Below are positions 24,656 through 35,920 of a stretch of 64,000 nucleotides of DNA, piece by piece. The stretch covers positions 1 to 64,000 of the forward strand of contig JBIQHJ010000005.1 in assembly GCA_044508625.1 (NCBI GenBank), given 5' to 3'. The number at the start of each line of letters is the position of its first letter. Positions within the stretch are counted from its first letter, which is position 1. Made by a program: the position numbers and the translations under genes. The stretch is from Castellaniella sp044508625 (lineage in GTDB: Bacteria; Pseudomonadota; Gammaproteobacteria; Burkholderiales; Burkholderiaceae_B). The notes beneath the pieces were generated by a model. The model was not told the origin of the DNA. It ran no database searches and saw nothing but the letters and a program-made list of their open reading frames with translations.

Positions 24656-25969
24656 ATGCCTACCCTGCCCCTGGCCGGAAAGCGCGTCATCGAGCTCGGC
24701 ACCATGCTCGCCGCGCCGTTCGCCTCGCACATCCTCTCGCAGCTCGGCGCAGAGGTGATCAAGGTCGAGCCCCCGCGGGGGGACCCGACACGCAGCCTCG
24801 TGCGCGGGGGGCCGAGCGGCACCTTCATCGCCTACAGCCACGGCAAGAAAAGCGCCTGCATCGATCTGTCCTCGGAGGAGGGCCATGGTGCCTTCCGCGC
24901 CCTGCTCTCCACGGCGGACATCCTGGTCCACAACCTCGCGCCGCGCGCGGCGCGCAAGCTCAGGCTGACCCACGAGGACTGCAAGGCGATCAATCCCCGG
25001 CTGGTCTACTGCCACATCAGGGGCTATGCCGCGGGCCCGCAGGCCGACGACCTCGCCTCGAATCCGGTGGCCGAGGCCGCCACGGGCGTGATGGAAGGCA
25101 ACCGCATCGGCGACCGGCCCAGCCGCCTGGGGCCCTCCTACCATGACCAGTTCGCGGGCGCCTACGCCGTCATCGGCATACTCGGGGCGCTCTTGCGGGC
25201 CGGCGCCGGGGAGGAGCCCGGGCCGGTCGAGGTCGGGCTGTACGAGACGGGCCTGCACGTCGCCTCACGCGACCTGGTGGGCATGCAGCTCAAGACCCGT
25301 CTGCTCGGGCGTCCCGAGCGCGAGCCCAACGGCGAGTTCAGCATGCCGGGCTACGGCGCCTATCTGACCGCGGACCAGCGCTGGCTGTACCTGCTCATGC
25401 TCACGGACGCCCACTGGCTGAAATTCTGCGCGGCCATGGCGCTGCCGCAGGCGCGCGACGAATCGCTGGCGACCCTGCGCCAGCGCAAGAAAAGGCACCA
25501 GGAGGTCGAGGACATCGTGCGGGCGGCGATCGCGGCGCACACGTTCCAGCAAGCCACCGATCGCCTGAAGGCGGCCGGCGTGGGGACCACGGAGGTGCTC
25601 CCGCTGGAACGCGTCCTGGACGCGCCCCAGGCCCGGCATCCGGGCAAGCTGCGCCACGTCCCTTTCCGCCAATTCGATTTCGAGGTGCCCGAATTCCCCG
25701 CCGTGCCCAGCGCCCACGCCGTCCCCGGCACGCTGCCGCCGCCGGACCTGGGCGCCGATACCCTGGACCTCCTGCGCGAGGCGGGGCTCGGCGCGGCGGA
25801 ATGCGAAAAGCTGCTGGCGGCCGGCGCCATCGCCGAGGCCCGGCCCGGCCATTTCGCCTGGGCTCCCGTGCGGCCGGCCGGTACAGGCGCCGGGACTTCC
25901 GGCGAGAGCGGTCCGGGCCGGCCATCGGCGCAGCCAGGCCAATCGGCGCAGCCAGGCCAATCGGCGTAG
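24656..25969 (+). CDS. CaiB/BaiF (family III) CoA-transferase, divergent from livK
   Basis: A 437-residue family III CoA-transferase. N-domain AGKRVIELGTMLAAPFASHILSQLGAEVIKVE is at residues 7-40. The catalytic residue is probably Asp164 in SYHDQFAGAY, four before the conserved Gly. It has an AAGGAA ribosome site. Transcribed away from the livK operon from a shared 189-bp spacer that carries two AATGCATT sites, so it should belong to the same regulon. The C-terminus is a low-complexity QPGQSA repeat, and the stop codon is a C-to-T change within a repeat unit. Confidence 0.88.
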   Translation: MPTLPLAGKRVIELGTMLAAPFASHILSQLGAEVIKVEPPRGDPTRSLVRGGPSGTFIAYSHGKKSACIDLSSEEGHGAFRALLSTADILVHNLAPRAARKLRLTHEDCKAINPRLVYCHIRGYAAGPQADDLASNPVAEAATGVMEGNRIGDRPSRLGPSYHDQFAGAYAVIGILGALLRAGAGEEPGPVEVGLYETGLHVASRDLVGMQLKTRLLGRPEREPNGEFSMPGYGAYLTADQRWLYLLMLTDAHWLKFCAAMALPQARDESLATLRQRKKRHQEVEDIVRAAIAAHTFQQATDRLKAAGVGTTEVLPLERVLDAPQARHPGKLRHVPFRQFDFEVPEFPAVPSAHAVPGTLPPPDLGADTLDLLREAGLGAAECEKLLAAGAIAEARPGHFAWAPVRPAGTGAGTSGESGPGRPSAQPGQSAQPGQSA

Positions 25970-25982
25970 CCAGGCCAATCGG
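25924..25982 (+). repeat. 18-bp tandem repeat spanning the stop of the CoA-transferase gene
   Basis: Units starting ATCGGCG at 924, 942, 960 and a partial at 978 (25xxx) have an 18-bp period. Two units read CGCAGCC; the third reads CGTAGCC, creating the TAG stop at 25967-25969. The repeat continues past the stop. The remaining spacer to 26078 shows nothing else. Confidence 0.85.
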
Positions 25983-26078
25983 AACTGCGGGGCCACTGGC
26001 GGCTGGGACGGGCACGGCCGGCGCCCCCGAGCGCGGGGCGGCCCCGCCGGGCGGACCCGCGGCGGCCGCCTGGCGCCT

Positions 26079-28136
26079 TTACACGCTCGCCGAGCGGTCC
26101 TCCTCGGCCGCCTCCGTGGGCGGATGGGCGAGGAACTCGCAGGCCTGCGCCGGGTCGCGCGTGCGGGCGAAGGGCGGCAGGCCGCGCCACAGGCGGCGGC
26201 CGTAGGGCTTGTCGGCCAGGCGGCCGTCGCCGACCATCAGCACGCCCCAGTCCTCCTCGGAACGGATCAGGCGGCCGGCCCCCTGCTTGAGGACCAGCGC
26301 CGCCTGCGGGAGCTGGTATTCCATGAACGGATTGCCGCCGCCCGCCCGGCAGACGTTCAGGCGCGCCTCGATGACCGGGTCGTCGGGCGGCGCGAAGGGC
26401 AGCTTGTCGATGGCCACCAGCGTCAGCGCGTCGCCGGGCACGTCGATGCCTTCCCAGAAGCTCGCGCTGCCGACCAGTACCGCGTCGCCCGCCCGGCGGA
26501 AGCGCTCGAGCAGCAGCCCGCGGGAGGCCTCGCCCTGGCGCATGACCGGGCGCAACGGCGCGTGCGCGGCGAGGTGCCGCCCCAGCACGTCGGCGACCCG
26601 GTCGACCGCCCGCAGGGTCGTGCACAGCACCAGCACTCCGCCGGCGCAGGCCTCGACCAGGGGCAGCAGGGCCTGGGCGAAGGCGTCGACGAAGCGCGGA
26701 TCCCCGGGCCAGGGCAGGCCGCGCGGCACGTACAGCAGCGCCCGCGCGGGATAGTCGAAGGGCGAGGTCCAGTGCTCGGTGATCGCGTCCTCGAGGCCGA
26801 GCTGGCGCAGGAAATGCCCGAAATCGCCTTGCACCGAGAGCGTGGCCGAGGTCAGCACCCAGGTCTGCCCGGGACGCCGGAACCCCGAGAAGATCCGCGC
26901 CACCGACAAGGGGGCGCGCAGCAGGCGCAAGGCATGGTTGCCATGCTCGACCCAGCGCACCGCGGCCTCGCCGCCAGGCGGGGCCACATCGCCGGGCCAC
27001 CTCCCGTCATCGGACGCGGCCTCGCCTTCGGGCCGGGCCGCGCCGCGCGCCGGCAGGCGCCACTGGCGCAGGCGCTCGAGCAGGCTCTCGGCCATGCGGG
27101 CGGCGGCGGCGAGATCGGGATGGCGGTCCTCCTGCGACTGCAGGCGCCGCGCGGCGTCGTCCAGGGCCTCGACCAGGGCGTCGAGCTTTTCATCGAAGGC
27201 CTGGGGCTCGGGGATCGCCTGGAAGGTCGCCCGCCCGCCGGGCATGAGGGCCACGGGCGCGGCGGCGAGCCGCAGTTCCCGCGCCGCGCCCTCGAGGCGG
27301 CGCGCGGTGTCGCTCCAGGGCGCCGCCTCGCGCGCATGGGCGAGGCCGGCGGCCTCCATGGCGCGGGCGCAGTCGAGCACCTGGTGCACGGACACGCTCT
27401 GCCCGAGGAATCGCGTGGCCGTGTCGGGCAGTTGATGCGCCTCGTCGAAGACCACCATGCGGGCCTCGGGCAGCAGGTCGGTGATGCCTTCCTCGCGCAG
27501 GGCGAGGTCGGCCATGAACAGCGCGTGGTTGACCACCACCACGTCGGCGTCCTGGGCGTGGCGGCGCGCCTTGAGGAGGAAGCAGTCCCGCACGAAGGGG
27601 CATTCCTGGCCGAGGCAATTCTCGCGCGTGGAGGTCACGCGGTTCCAGATGTCGGCCCCCTCGGGCACCGAGGGCAGGTCGGCCTTGTCGCCGGTGGACG
27701 TCTCGCGGACGAAGCGCTGGATCTCGCGCAACTGGCGCACCTCGTCGGCGGATTGCAGGCCGCGGTCGTCGCGGCCCAGGCGGTCGAGGTGGTAGTGGCA
27801 GACGTAGTTGCCGCGGCCCTTGAGCAGCGCCACGTCCACCGGCAGCGCCAGCGCCTCGCGCAGCCTCGGGATGTCGCGATGGAACAATTGGTCCTGCAAG
27901 GTGCGCGTGCCCGTCGAGACCAGGACCTTGCCGCCCGACAGGAAGGCCGGCACGAGGTAGGCCCAGGTCTTGCCCGTGCCGGTGCCCGCCTCGGCCACCA
28001 GCACGCCGCCGTCCGCCAGCGCGCGGCCGATCGCCTCCGAGAGCTCGCGCTGCGCGACGCGCGGGCTGTAGCCCGGCATGTGGCGCGCCAGGGCGCCGGA
28101 CGGACCGAACACGTCGGCCAACTCGTGGGGAAACAT
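26079..28136 (-). CDS. DinG/YoaA-type ATP-dependent DNA helicase
   Basis: A 685-residue superfamily 2, XPD-like 5'-3' helicase. Q/motif I region AEAGTGTGKTWAYL is near residue 48, DEAH box VVFDEAHQLPD near 225, and helicase motifs IV-VI lie in the C-terminal part (GSASFWEGIDVPG, QGAGRLIRSEED). Four cysteines that can hold a 4Fe-4S cluster are visible: NYVCHYH near 113, then ENCLGQECPFVRDC near 178. The ATG at 28136 begins a typical DinG N-terminus; the frame stays open far upstream through antisense of tex, which is not coding. Divergent from tex with 108 bp between. YoaA and DinG cannot be separated by eye. Confidence 0.9.
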   Translation of the reverse strand: MFPHELADVFGPSGALARHMPGYSPRVAQRELSEAIGRALADGGVLVAEAGTGTGKTWAYLVPAFLSGGKVLVSTGTRTLQDQLFHRDIPRLREALALPVDVALLKGRGNYVCHYHLDRLGRDDRGLQSADEVRQLREIQRFVRETSTGDKADLPSVPEGADIWNRVTSTRENCLGQECPFVRDCFLLKARRHAQDADVVVVNHALFMADLALREEGITDLLPEARMVVFDEAHQLPDTATRFLGQSVSVHQVLDCARAMEAAGLAHAREAAPWSDTARRLEGAARELRLAAAPVALMPGGRATFQAIPEPQAFDEKLDALVEALDDAARRLQSQEDRHPDLAAAARMAESLLERLRQWRLPARGAARPEGEAASDDGRWPGDVAPPGGEAAVRWVEHGNHALRLLRAPLSVARIFSGFRRPGQTWVLTSATLSVQGDFGHFLRQLGLEDAITEHWTSPFDYPARALLYVPRGLPWPGDPRFVDAFAQALLPLVEACAGGVLVLCTTLRAVDRVADVLGRHLAAHAPLRPVMRQGEASRGLLLERFRRAGDAVLVGSASFWEGIDVPGDALTLVAIDKLPFAPPDDPVIEARLNVCRAGGGNPFMEYQLPQAALVLKQGAGRLIRSEEDWGVLMVGDGRLADKPYGRRLWRGLPPFARTRDPAQACEFLAHPPTEAAEEDRSASV

Positions 28137-28244
28137 GGCTGTACGGTGGATGAGGGACGGGGACCATGATAGCCGAGGCATTTCGGCGATGGATCGGCCT
28201 TGTGGCAAAATCTGCCCCTTGTCGCCGTATTTTATGATGGACCC

Positions 28245-30620
<2,376 letters not shown>

Positions 30621-30627
30621 GTCCGGA

Positions 30628-30657
30628 CACGGAACAGTCCCCGCGGGCTGTTCCGTG
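30628..30657. terminator. Inverted repeat between convergent tex and tetR
   Basis: Perfect 10-bp arms CACGGAACAG and CTGTTCCGTG with a 10-nt loop, 8 nt after the tex stop. No T run follows on either strand. It may act as a weak bidirectional terminator or an RNA-stabilising hairpin. Confidence 0.45.
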
Positions 30658-30716
30658 CCGGGCGAATCCGGGCGGTCCGCAGGCCGCGAGGAGGACGGCG
30701 GGCGGTCCGGCCGGCC

Positions 30717-31427
30717 TCAGTCGGGGGCCGGCGGCAGCAGCTCGAGCAGCAGCCGCCGGTGCGCCGCCCGCAGGCTGGGCATCACCAGGCGCACGTGCTC
30801 GTCGTCCTGCAGCATCTTCAGCACGGCCGCGAATAGGATGGGCGCGTGGATGAGCTGTACCATATCGGTGAGCGCACTGTCGCGCAGCACGCCCGCGTCG
30901 ACCGCCTGCCGTATGGCCTCCTGCTGGCCGCGCAACAGCCCGAGATGCTCGAGGCGCCAGTCCGCCAGGGCCTCGGGCACCCGCGGCCCCTCGGCGATCA
31001 GCAGGTGCAGGGTGCGGATGAAGCCGTCGTCCTCCAGCCGCGCATAGGCGCGATCCAGAAAGGCGTCCACCAGGGCCGCCAGCGCCTGTGCCGGCGGCGC
31101 CGCCTGCGCGAGCGGGGGCTGGCCCGGCGGCTGGTCCTCGAACAGCAGGTTGGGCATCAGCATGCGCTGCATCAGGGCCCGGAACACCGCGTCCTTGCTC
31201 TCGAAGTGCGCGTACAGGCCGCCCTTGGACAATCCGGCCCGCGCGGCGATGTCGTCCATGCGCGCCGCCCCGAACCCACGCTCGGAGAATTCGTGCAATG
31301 CTGCATCCAGGATCTGGCCGCGACGCTCGTGCGCGGGCAGGCGTCGGTTTCTGGGCTGGCCCCCGGCCGCCTCCGGCGGCTTGCCGGCGAGAGCATCGGG
31401 CGTGGACGAAGGCGGGATTTTTGACAT
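30717..31427 (-). CDS. TetR-family transcriptional regulator
   Basis: A 236-residue TetR/AcrR protein. The helix-turn-helix domain lies at residues ~35-85 (ILDAALHEFSERGFGAARMDDIAARAGLSKGGLYAHFESKDAVF). It follows a long Pro/Ala-rich N-terminal extension of about 30 residues. The C-terminal ligand domain has no recognisable subtype, though the tail LLLELLPP resembles TetR_C_33-type regulators. ATG 31427 chosen; longer starts add sequence with no homology. It is divergent from the PHA-synthase/export operon, and a 22-bp palindrome in the 97-bp spacer is its likely operator. Confidence 0.9.
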   Translation of the reverse strand: MSKIPPSSTPDALAGKPPEAAGGQPRNRRLPAHERRGQILDAALHEFSERGFGAARMDDIAARAGLSKGGLYAHFESKDAVFRALMQRMLMPNLLFEDQPPGQPPLAQAAPPAQALAALVDAFLDRAYARLEDDGFIRTLHLLIAEGPRVPEALADWRLEHLGLLRGQQEAIRQAVDAGVLRDSALTDMVQLIHAPILFAAVLKMLQDDEHVRLVMPSLRAAHRRLLLELLPPAPD

Positions 31428-31491
31428 GGCGATTGATTCTCGAAGAAAAGCCCGAGCGGTCCATTGATCTGCATCATGACCCACACATCAA

Positions 31492-31513
31492 TTATCGACT
31501 AAAAAGTCGGTAA
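31492..31513. promoter_or_regulatory. Palindromic operator candidate for the divergent TetR
   Basis: Arms TTATCGACT (31492-31500) and AGTCGGTAA (31505-31513) around AAAA, with one mismatched pair. It abuts the AAGGAGG ribosome site of the PHA-synthase gene, so binding would block that transcript. A second looser pair, ATTGAT (31463) and ATCAAT (31487), lies just upstream. Confidence 0.6.
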
Positions 31514-31524
31514 GGAGGAATTTC

Positions 31525-33279
31525 ATGCCCTCATCCCCAAGAGACCGCAACATCGATTTCCGCGAGGCCGCCCGCGCCACCGACCAGTATTTCCACGCCA
31601 GCCAGGCGCGGACCTTCGCCTCGCTCTCGCCCACCTCGCTGAGCCTCGCGTGGCTGGACTGGGCCATGCACCTGGTCGCCTCGCCCGGCAAGCAGACCGA
31701 ACTCGCGCGCCTGGCCGTCAACCACCAGCGCGAGCTGGCGCACTACCTGTACGACTGCATGACCGCCGCCGGGGACCCGACCCGGGTCTGCGTCACCCCG
31801 CCCGAGACCGATCGCCGCTTCAGCGACCCGGCCTGGTGCCGCTGGCCCTTCAACCTGTTCCACCAGGGCTTCCTGCTGACCCAGAACTGGTGGGAGGAGG
31901 CCACCTCCGACATCCCCGGCGTCGATCCCCACCACACGCAGCAGGTCTCGTTCTGGGCGCGCCAGTGGCTGGACATGATGTCGCCGGGCAACCAGCTCCT
32001 CACCAATCCGGTCGCCCTGGGCCGCACCGCGAAGGAACACGGGATGAACCTGGCGCGCGGCACCGGATACCTGCTCGAGGACATCGTGCGCCACCGGGCC
32101 GGCATGCCCATCGCGGGCGCGGAACGATTCCGCGTGGGCCGGGACGTCGCGGCCACCCCAGGCAAGGTGGTGGCGCGCAACCGCCTGGCGGAGCTGATCC
32201 AGTACGTCCCGACGACCCGCAAGGTCCGTCCCGAGCCCGTGCTGCTCGTGCCGGCCTGGATCATGAAGTACTACATCCTCGACCTGTCGCCGCACAACTC
32301 CCTCGTGCGCTACCTGTGCGACCAGGGCTACACCGTCTTCTGCGTGTCCTGGAAAAACCCCGGAGACGAGCACGCCGAGCTGGGCATGGACGAGTACCTG
32401 CAGGAAGGATTCTTTGCCGCCCTGGACGCCATCGGCCGCATCCTGCCCGGGCGCCGGGTCCACGCCACCGGCTATTGCCTGGGCGGCACCCTGCTGGCCA
32501 TCGCGGCGGCCGCCATGGCGCGGGACGGCGACGACCGGCTGGCCAGCATCAGCCTGTTCACGGCCCAGGTGGACTTCAGCGAGCCGGGGGAAATCGGCCT
32601 GTTCATCGACGAGGCGCAGGTCCACATGCTCGAGGCGCAGATGCAGCGCCGGGGCTACTTCAGCGCCGAGCAGATGGCCGGCGCCTTCCAGATGCTGCGC
32701 TCCTACGACCTGCTGTGGTCGCGCGTCGTGCATGAATACCTGCTGGGCGAGCGGCGCCCCATCAACGACCTGATGGCCTGGAACGCCGACGCGACCCGCA
32801 TGCCGGCCCGGATGCATTCCCAGTACCTGCGGCGCCTGTACCTGAACAACGACCTGAGCGCCGGGCGCTATCCGGTCGGCGGCCGTCCGGTATCGATCGG
32901 CGACATCCGCCTGCCGGTCTTCGCCGTGGGCACCGTCACCGACCACGTCGCCCCCTGGCGCTCGGTCTACAAGCTCCACCAGTTCTACAACGGGGAACTG
33001 AGCTTCGTGCTCACCAGCGGCGGGCACAATGCCGGCATCGTCAACGAGCCCGGCCATCCCCGGCGCCACTACCGCATCCACACCCGCCAGCCGGGCGATC
33101 CCTACCTGCCGCCCGACGACTGGATGGCGAACACGCCCGTGAACGAGGGGTCCTGGTGGACCGCCTGGTCTCGATGGCTGGCCGAGCGTTCGGGCCGCCC
33201 CGTGGCCCCGCCCGCCCTCGGCAGCCCCGAGCTCCCGGCCCTGGAGGACGCGCCCGGCCTCTATGTGCTGGAGGCCTGA
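31525..33279 (+). CDS. phaC: PHA synthase homologue (PhaC, alpha/beta-hydrolase fold) heading an export operon
   Basis: A 584-residue PhaC-family protein, distinct from the one at 5.4-7.0 kb. The PhaC N-domain includes WWEEATSDIPGV and MMSPGNQLLTNPVAL (~122-165). The catalytic triad is visible: Cys318 in GYCLGG, Asp in VTDHVAPW near 472, His in SGGHNAGIV near 502. It should polymerise or transfer short 3-hydroxyacyl groups from CoA. An AAGGAGG ribosome site precedes the ATG. It is followed after 3 nt by an outer-membrane factor gene and further on by phaB-, pta- and ackA-like genes. The polymer need not be storage PHB; short oligomers or exported material are possible. Confidence 0.9.
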   Translation: MPSSPRDRNIDFREAARATDQYFHASQARTFASLSPTSLSLAWLDWAMHLVASPGKQTELARLAVNHQRELAHYLYDCMTAAGDPTRVCVTPPETDRRFSDPAWCRWPFNLFHQGFLLTQNWWEEATSDIPGVDPHHTQQVSFWARQWLDMMSPGNQLLTNPVALGRTAKEHGMNLARGTGYLLEDIVRHRAGMPIAGAERFRVGRDVAATPGKVVARNRLAELIQYVPTTRKVRPEPVLLVPAWIMKYYILDLSPHNSLVRYLCDQGYTVFCVSWKNPGDEHAELGMDEYLQEGFFAALDAIGRILPGRRVHATGYCLGGTLLAIAAAAMARDGDDRLASISLFTAQVDFSEPGEIGLFIDEAQVHMLEAQMQRRGYFSAEQMAGAFQMLRSYDLLWSRVVHEYLLGERRPINDLMAWNADATRMPARMHSQYLRRLYLNNDLSAGRYPVGGRPVSIGDIRLPVFAVGTVTDHVAPWRSVYKLHQFYNGELSFVLTSGGHNAGIVNEPGHPRRHYRIHTRQPGDPYLPPDDWMANTPVNEGSWWTAWSRWLAERSGRPVAPPALGSPELPALEDAPGLYVLEA

Positions 33280-33282
33280 ACC

Positions 33283-34857
33283 ATGCCGCGCCACGCCCCC
33301 GCGCCCTCTCCCTCCCGTGGCGAGCGCGCGCCCCACCCCGATCGCGGCCGGCGCGCGCCGCGCGCCGCCGCCCGCGCCCTCGGCGCCGCGGGCCTGCTGC
33401 TGGCCCTGTCGGCCTGCGTCAACCTGGCCCCCGAGACACGCATCCCACCCCCGCCGGTCGCCGACGCCTGGCCCGCCGATACCGACACGGCCACCGCCCG
33501 CGCGCTGAACGACCTGGAATGGCAAGGCTATTTCCAGGATGCCGACATGCGCCGGCTGATCGGCCTGGCGCTGGAGCACAACCGCGACCTGCGCCTGGCC
33601 GTGCTGCGCGTGCGCGAGGCCGAGGCCGCCTACCGCATCCAGCGGGCGGACCTGCCGCCCTCGATCGGCGTCCAGGGCGCCATGGACCGCGGCCGGGTGC
33701 CCGGCGACCTCAACCTCACGGGCGAGCCCCAGATCCAGGCCCAGCACCAGGTCGGCATCGGCCTGAGCAACTGGGAACTCGACCTCTGGGGACGGATCCG
33801 CAACCTCGAGGACGCCGCCCTGGGCGAGTGGCTGGCGACGGATTCGGCCCGCCAGGCCGTCCAGACGGCGCTGGTGCGCCAGGTGGCCGATTCGGTGCTG
33901 GCCCTGCGCGAGCTCGACCAGCGCGCCTTCCTGGCGGACGAGGCGGTCCGCAACCGGCAGCAGTCCCTGGACATCTTCGAGCAGCGCCGCGCGGTGGGCT
34001 CATCCTCCGAACTGGAACTGACCCAGGTGCGCACCCTGCTGATCCAGGCCCAGTCGCTGCAGGCGCAGCTCAAGCAAGAGCGGGCGGCGGCCGCCCACGC
34101 CCTGGCCCTGCTGACCGGCATCGATCCCGGCCCCACGGCCACGGGCGGCGTCACGCTCGAATCGACGCAACTGGCCCGGCTGGAGCCCGGCCTGCCCTCG
34201 GAGGTCCTGGTGGCCCGCCCCGACATCCGGGCCGCCGAATACCAGCTACGGGCCGCCCACGCCCGGATCGGCGCCGCCCGCGCCGCCTTCCTGCCGCGCA
34301 TCGCCCTGACCTCGGGCGTCGGCACGGCCAGCGCCGAGCTGGACGGGCTGTTCGGCGGCGGCAGCGGGACCTGGTCCTTCGCGCCGGTGATCGAGGTGCC
34401 GATCTTCACGGCCGGCCGCCTGAGCGCCAGCCTGGACGTCGCCGAAGTCCGCCGCGACATGGCCGTGGCCAGCTACGAGAAAAGCATCCAGGCCGCCTTC
34501 CGCGAGGTCTCCGACGCCCTGTCCGCCCGCCAGGGCCTGGCCGACCAGCTCGCCATCCAGGCACGCATGGCGCAGACCCAGGCCGAACGGGCCGGCCTGG
34601 CGCGGCTGCGCTACGACAGCGGCGCCGCGCCCTACCTCGAGGTCCTGGACGCCGAGCGCGACCTGCTGACCGCCCAGCAGCAGCTCGTCCAGGTCCGCCG
34701 CGCCTGGCTGTCGAGCCAGGTCGCCCTGTACGCGGCGCTGGGCGGAGGCGCCGGCCCGCAGGCCTCGGCGGCCGGCCCGGCGCCCACCGCCGCGGCCCCT
34801 CCGGCCGCCGCCCCACAACCCACTCCCTCCCCCGAGCGACATGAACTTCACCGATAA
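33283..34857 (+). CDS. Outer-membrane efflux factor (NodT/OprM-like lipoprotein)
   Basis: A 524-residue outer-membrane channel of the TolC/NodT group. The lipobox LSAC puts the lipidated Cys at residue 45, after an unusually long basic N-terminus. The two structural repeats of the OEP family are recognisable (ALEHNRDLRLAVLRVREAEAAYRIQRADLPPSI, then ARPDIRAAEYQLRAAHARIGAARAAFLPRI). The C-terminus after ~490 is Pro/Ala low-complexity. A GGAGG ribosome site lies inside the end of the synthase gene. It forms a tripartite exporter with the next three genes. Overlaps hlyD by 17 nt. Confidence 0.92.
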   Translation: MPRHAPAPSPSRGERAPHPDRGRRAPRAAARALGAAGLLLALSACVNLAPETRIPPPPVADAWPADTDTATARALNDLEWQGYFQDADMRRLIGLALEHNRDLRLAVLRVREAEAAYRIQRADLPPSIGVQGAMDRGRVPGDLNLTGEPQIQAQHQVGIGLSNWELDLWGRIRNLEDAALGEWLATDSARQAVQTALVRQVADSVLALRELDQRAFLADEAVRNRQQSLDIFEQRRAVGSSSELELTQVRTLLIQAQSLQAQLKQERAAAAHALALLTGIDPGPTATGGVTLESTQLARLEPGLPSEVLVARPDIRAAEYQLRAAHARIGAARAAFLPRIALTSGVGTASAELDGLFGGGSGTWSFAPVIEVPIFTAGRLSASLDVAEVRRDMAVASYEKSIQAAFREVSDALSARQGLADQLAIQARMAQTQAERAGLARLRYDSGAAPYLEVLDAERDLLTAQQQLVQVRRAWLSSQVALYAALGGGAGPQASAAGPAPTAAAPPAAAPQPTPSPERHELHR

Positions 34858-35917
34858 AATCAAGAAATCCCTGCCGCTGATCCTGGTCGCCGCCGTGGCC
34901 ATCGGCGCCTACGGCGCCTGGCAGTGGTCCCGCGACCGCGGCCCCGGCCCCGGCTTCGAGCGGGGCAACGGCCGGATCGAGGCCACCGAGATCGACATCG
35001 CGACCCGGCTGCCCGGTCGCATCGAGCAGATCCTGGTCGACGAAGGCGATTTCGTCCAGGCCGGGCAGACCCTGGCCGTCATGAACCTGGACTCCCTGCA
35101 GGCCCAGCTCGACGAGGCCGAGGCCCGCGAACGCCAGGCCGGCCATGCCGTGATCGCCGCCCAGGCCCAGGTGGCCCTGCGCGAGAGCGACGTCGCCACG
35201 GCCCAGGCCGTGGTCCGGCAGCGCGAAAGCGACCTGTTCGCGGCGCGGCAGCGCCTGAACCGCTCCAGCTCGCTGGCCAGCCGCGGCGCCGCCTCGCAGC
35301 AGGAGCTGGACGACGACCAGGCCCGGCTGCACAGCGCCGAGGCCGGGCTGGCCGCCGCCAAGGCGCAGGTCGTGTCCGCCCAGGCGGGGGTCTCCGCCGC
35401 GCAGGCCGACCGCGTCGGCGCCGAATCGGCCGCCGCGGCCGCGGCGGCCACGGTGGCCCGCATCCGGGCCGACCTCGAGGACAGCAGCCTGAAGGCCCCG
35501 CGCGACGGGCGCATCCAGCTACGCGTGGCCCAGCCCGGCGAGGTCCTCGGCGCGGGCGGCCGCGTGCTCAACATGCTGGACCTGTCCGACGTGACCATGA
35601 CCTTCTTCATGCCCGAGGCCGTCGCCGGCCGCCTGGCCATGGGCAGCGAGGTGCGCATCATCCTGGACGCCGCGCCCCAGTACGTGATCCCGGCGGAGGT
35701 GTCCTTCGTCGCCAGCCAGGCGCAGTTCACCCCCAAGACCGTGGAGACGGCCAGCGAGCGCCAGAAGCTCATGTTCCGCATCAAGGCGCGCATCCCCCGG
35801 GACCTCCTGCAAAAGAACCTGGAGCAGGTCAAGACCGGGCTGCCCGGCGTCGCCTGGGTACGGGCGGATCCCTCGCAACCCTGGCCGGCCTCGCTGACCG
35901 TCCGCCTGCCCGAGTAG
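34841..35917 (+). CDS. HlyD-family membrane fusion protein (YhiI-like)
   Basis: A 358-residue periplasmic adaptor. One N-terminal membrane anchor (residues ~10-28), a biotinyl-lipoyl half (GRIEATEIDIATRLPGRIEQILVDEGDFVQAGQ), a long Ala/Gln-rich coiled coil (~80-190), the second lipoyl half (LKAPRDGRIQLRVAQPGEVL) and a beta-barrel domain follow in order. It links the inner-membrane ABC parts to the outer-membrane factor. The order adaptor, RbbA-like, ABC-2 permease equals E. coli yhiI-rbbA-yhhJ. Confidence 0.92.
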   Translation: MNFTDKIKKSLPLILVAAVAIGAYGAWQWSRDRGPGPGFERGNGRIEATEIDIATRLPGRIEQILVDEGDFVQAGQTLAVMNLDSLQAQLDEAEARERQAGHAVIAAQAQVALRESDVATAQAVVRQRESDLFAARQRLNRSSSLASRGAASQQELDDDQARLHSAEAGLAAAKAQVVSAQAGVSAAQADRVGAESAAAAAAATVARIRADLEDSSLKAPRDGRIQLRVAQPGEVLGAGGRVLNMLDLSDVTMTFFMPEAVAGRLAMGSEVRIILDAAPQYVIPAEVSFVASQAQFTPKTVETASERQKLMFRIKARIPRDLLQKNLEQVKTGLPGVAWVRADPSQPWPASLTVRLPE

Positions 35918-35920
35918 GCC

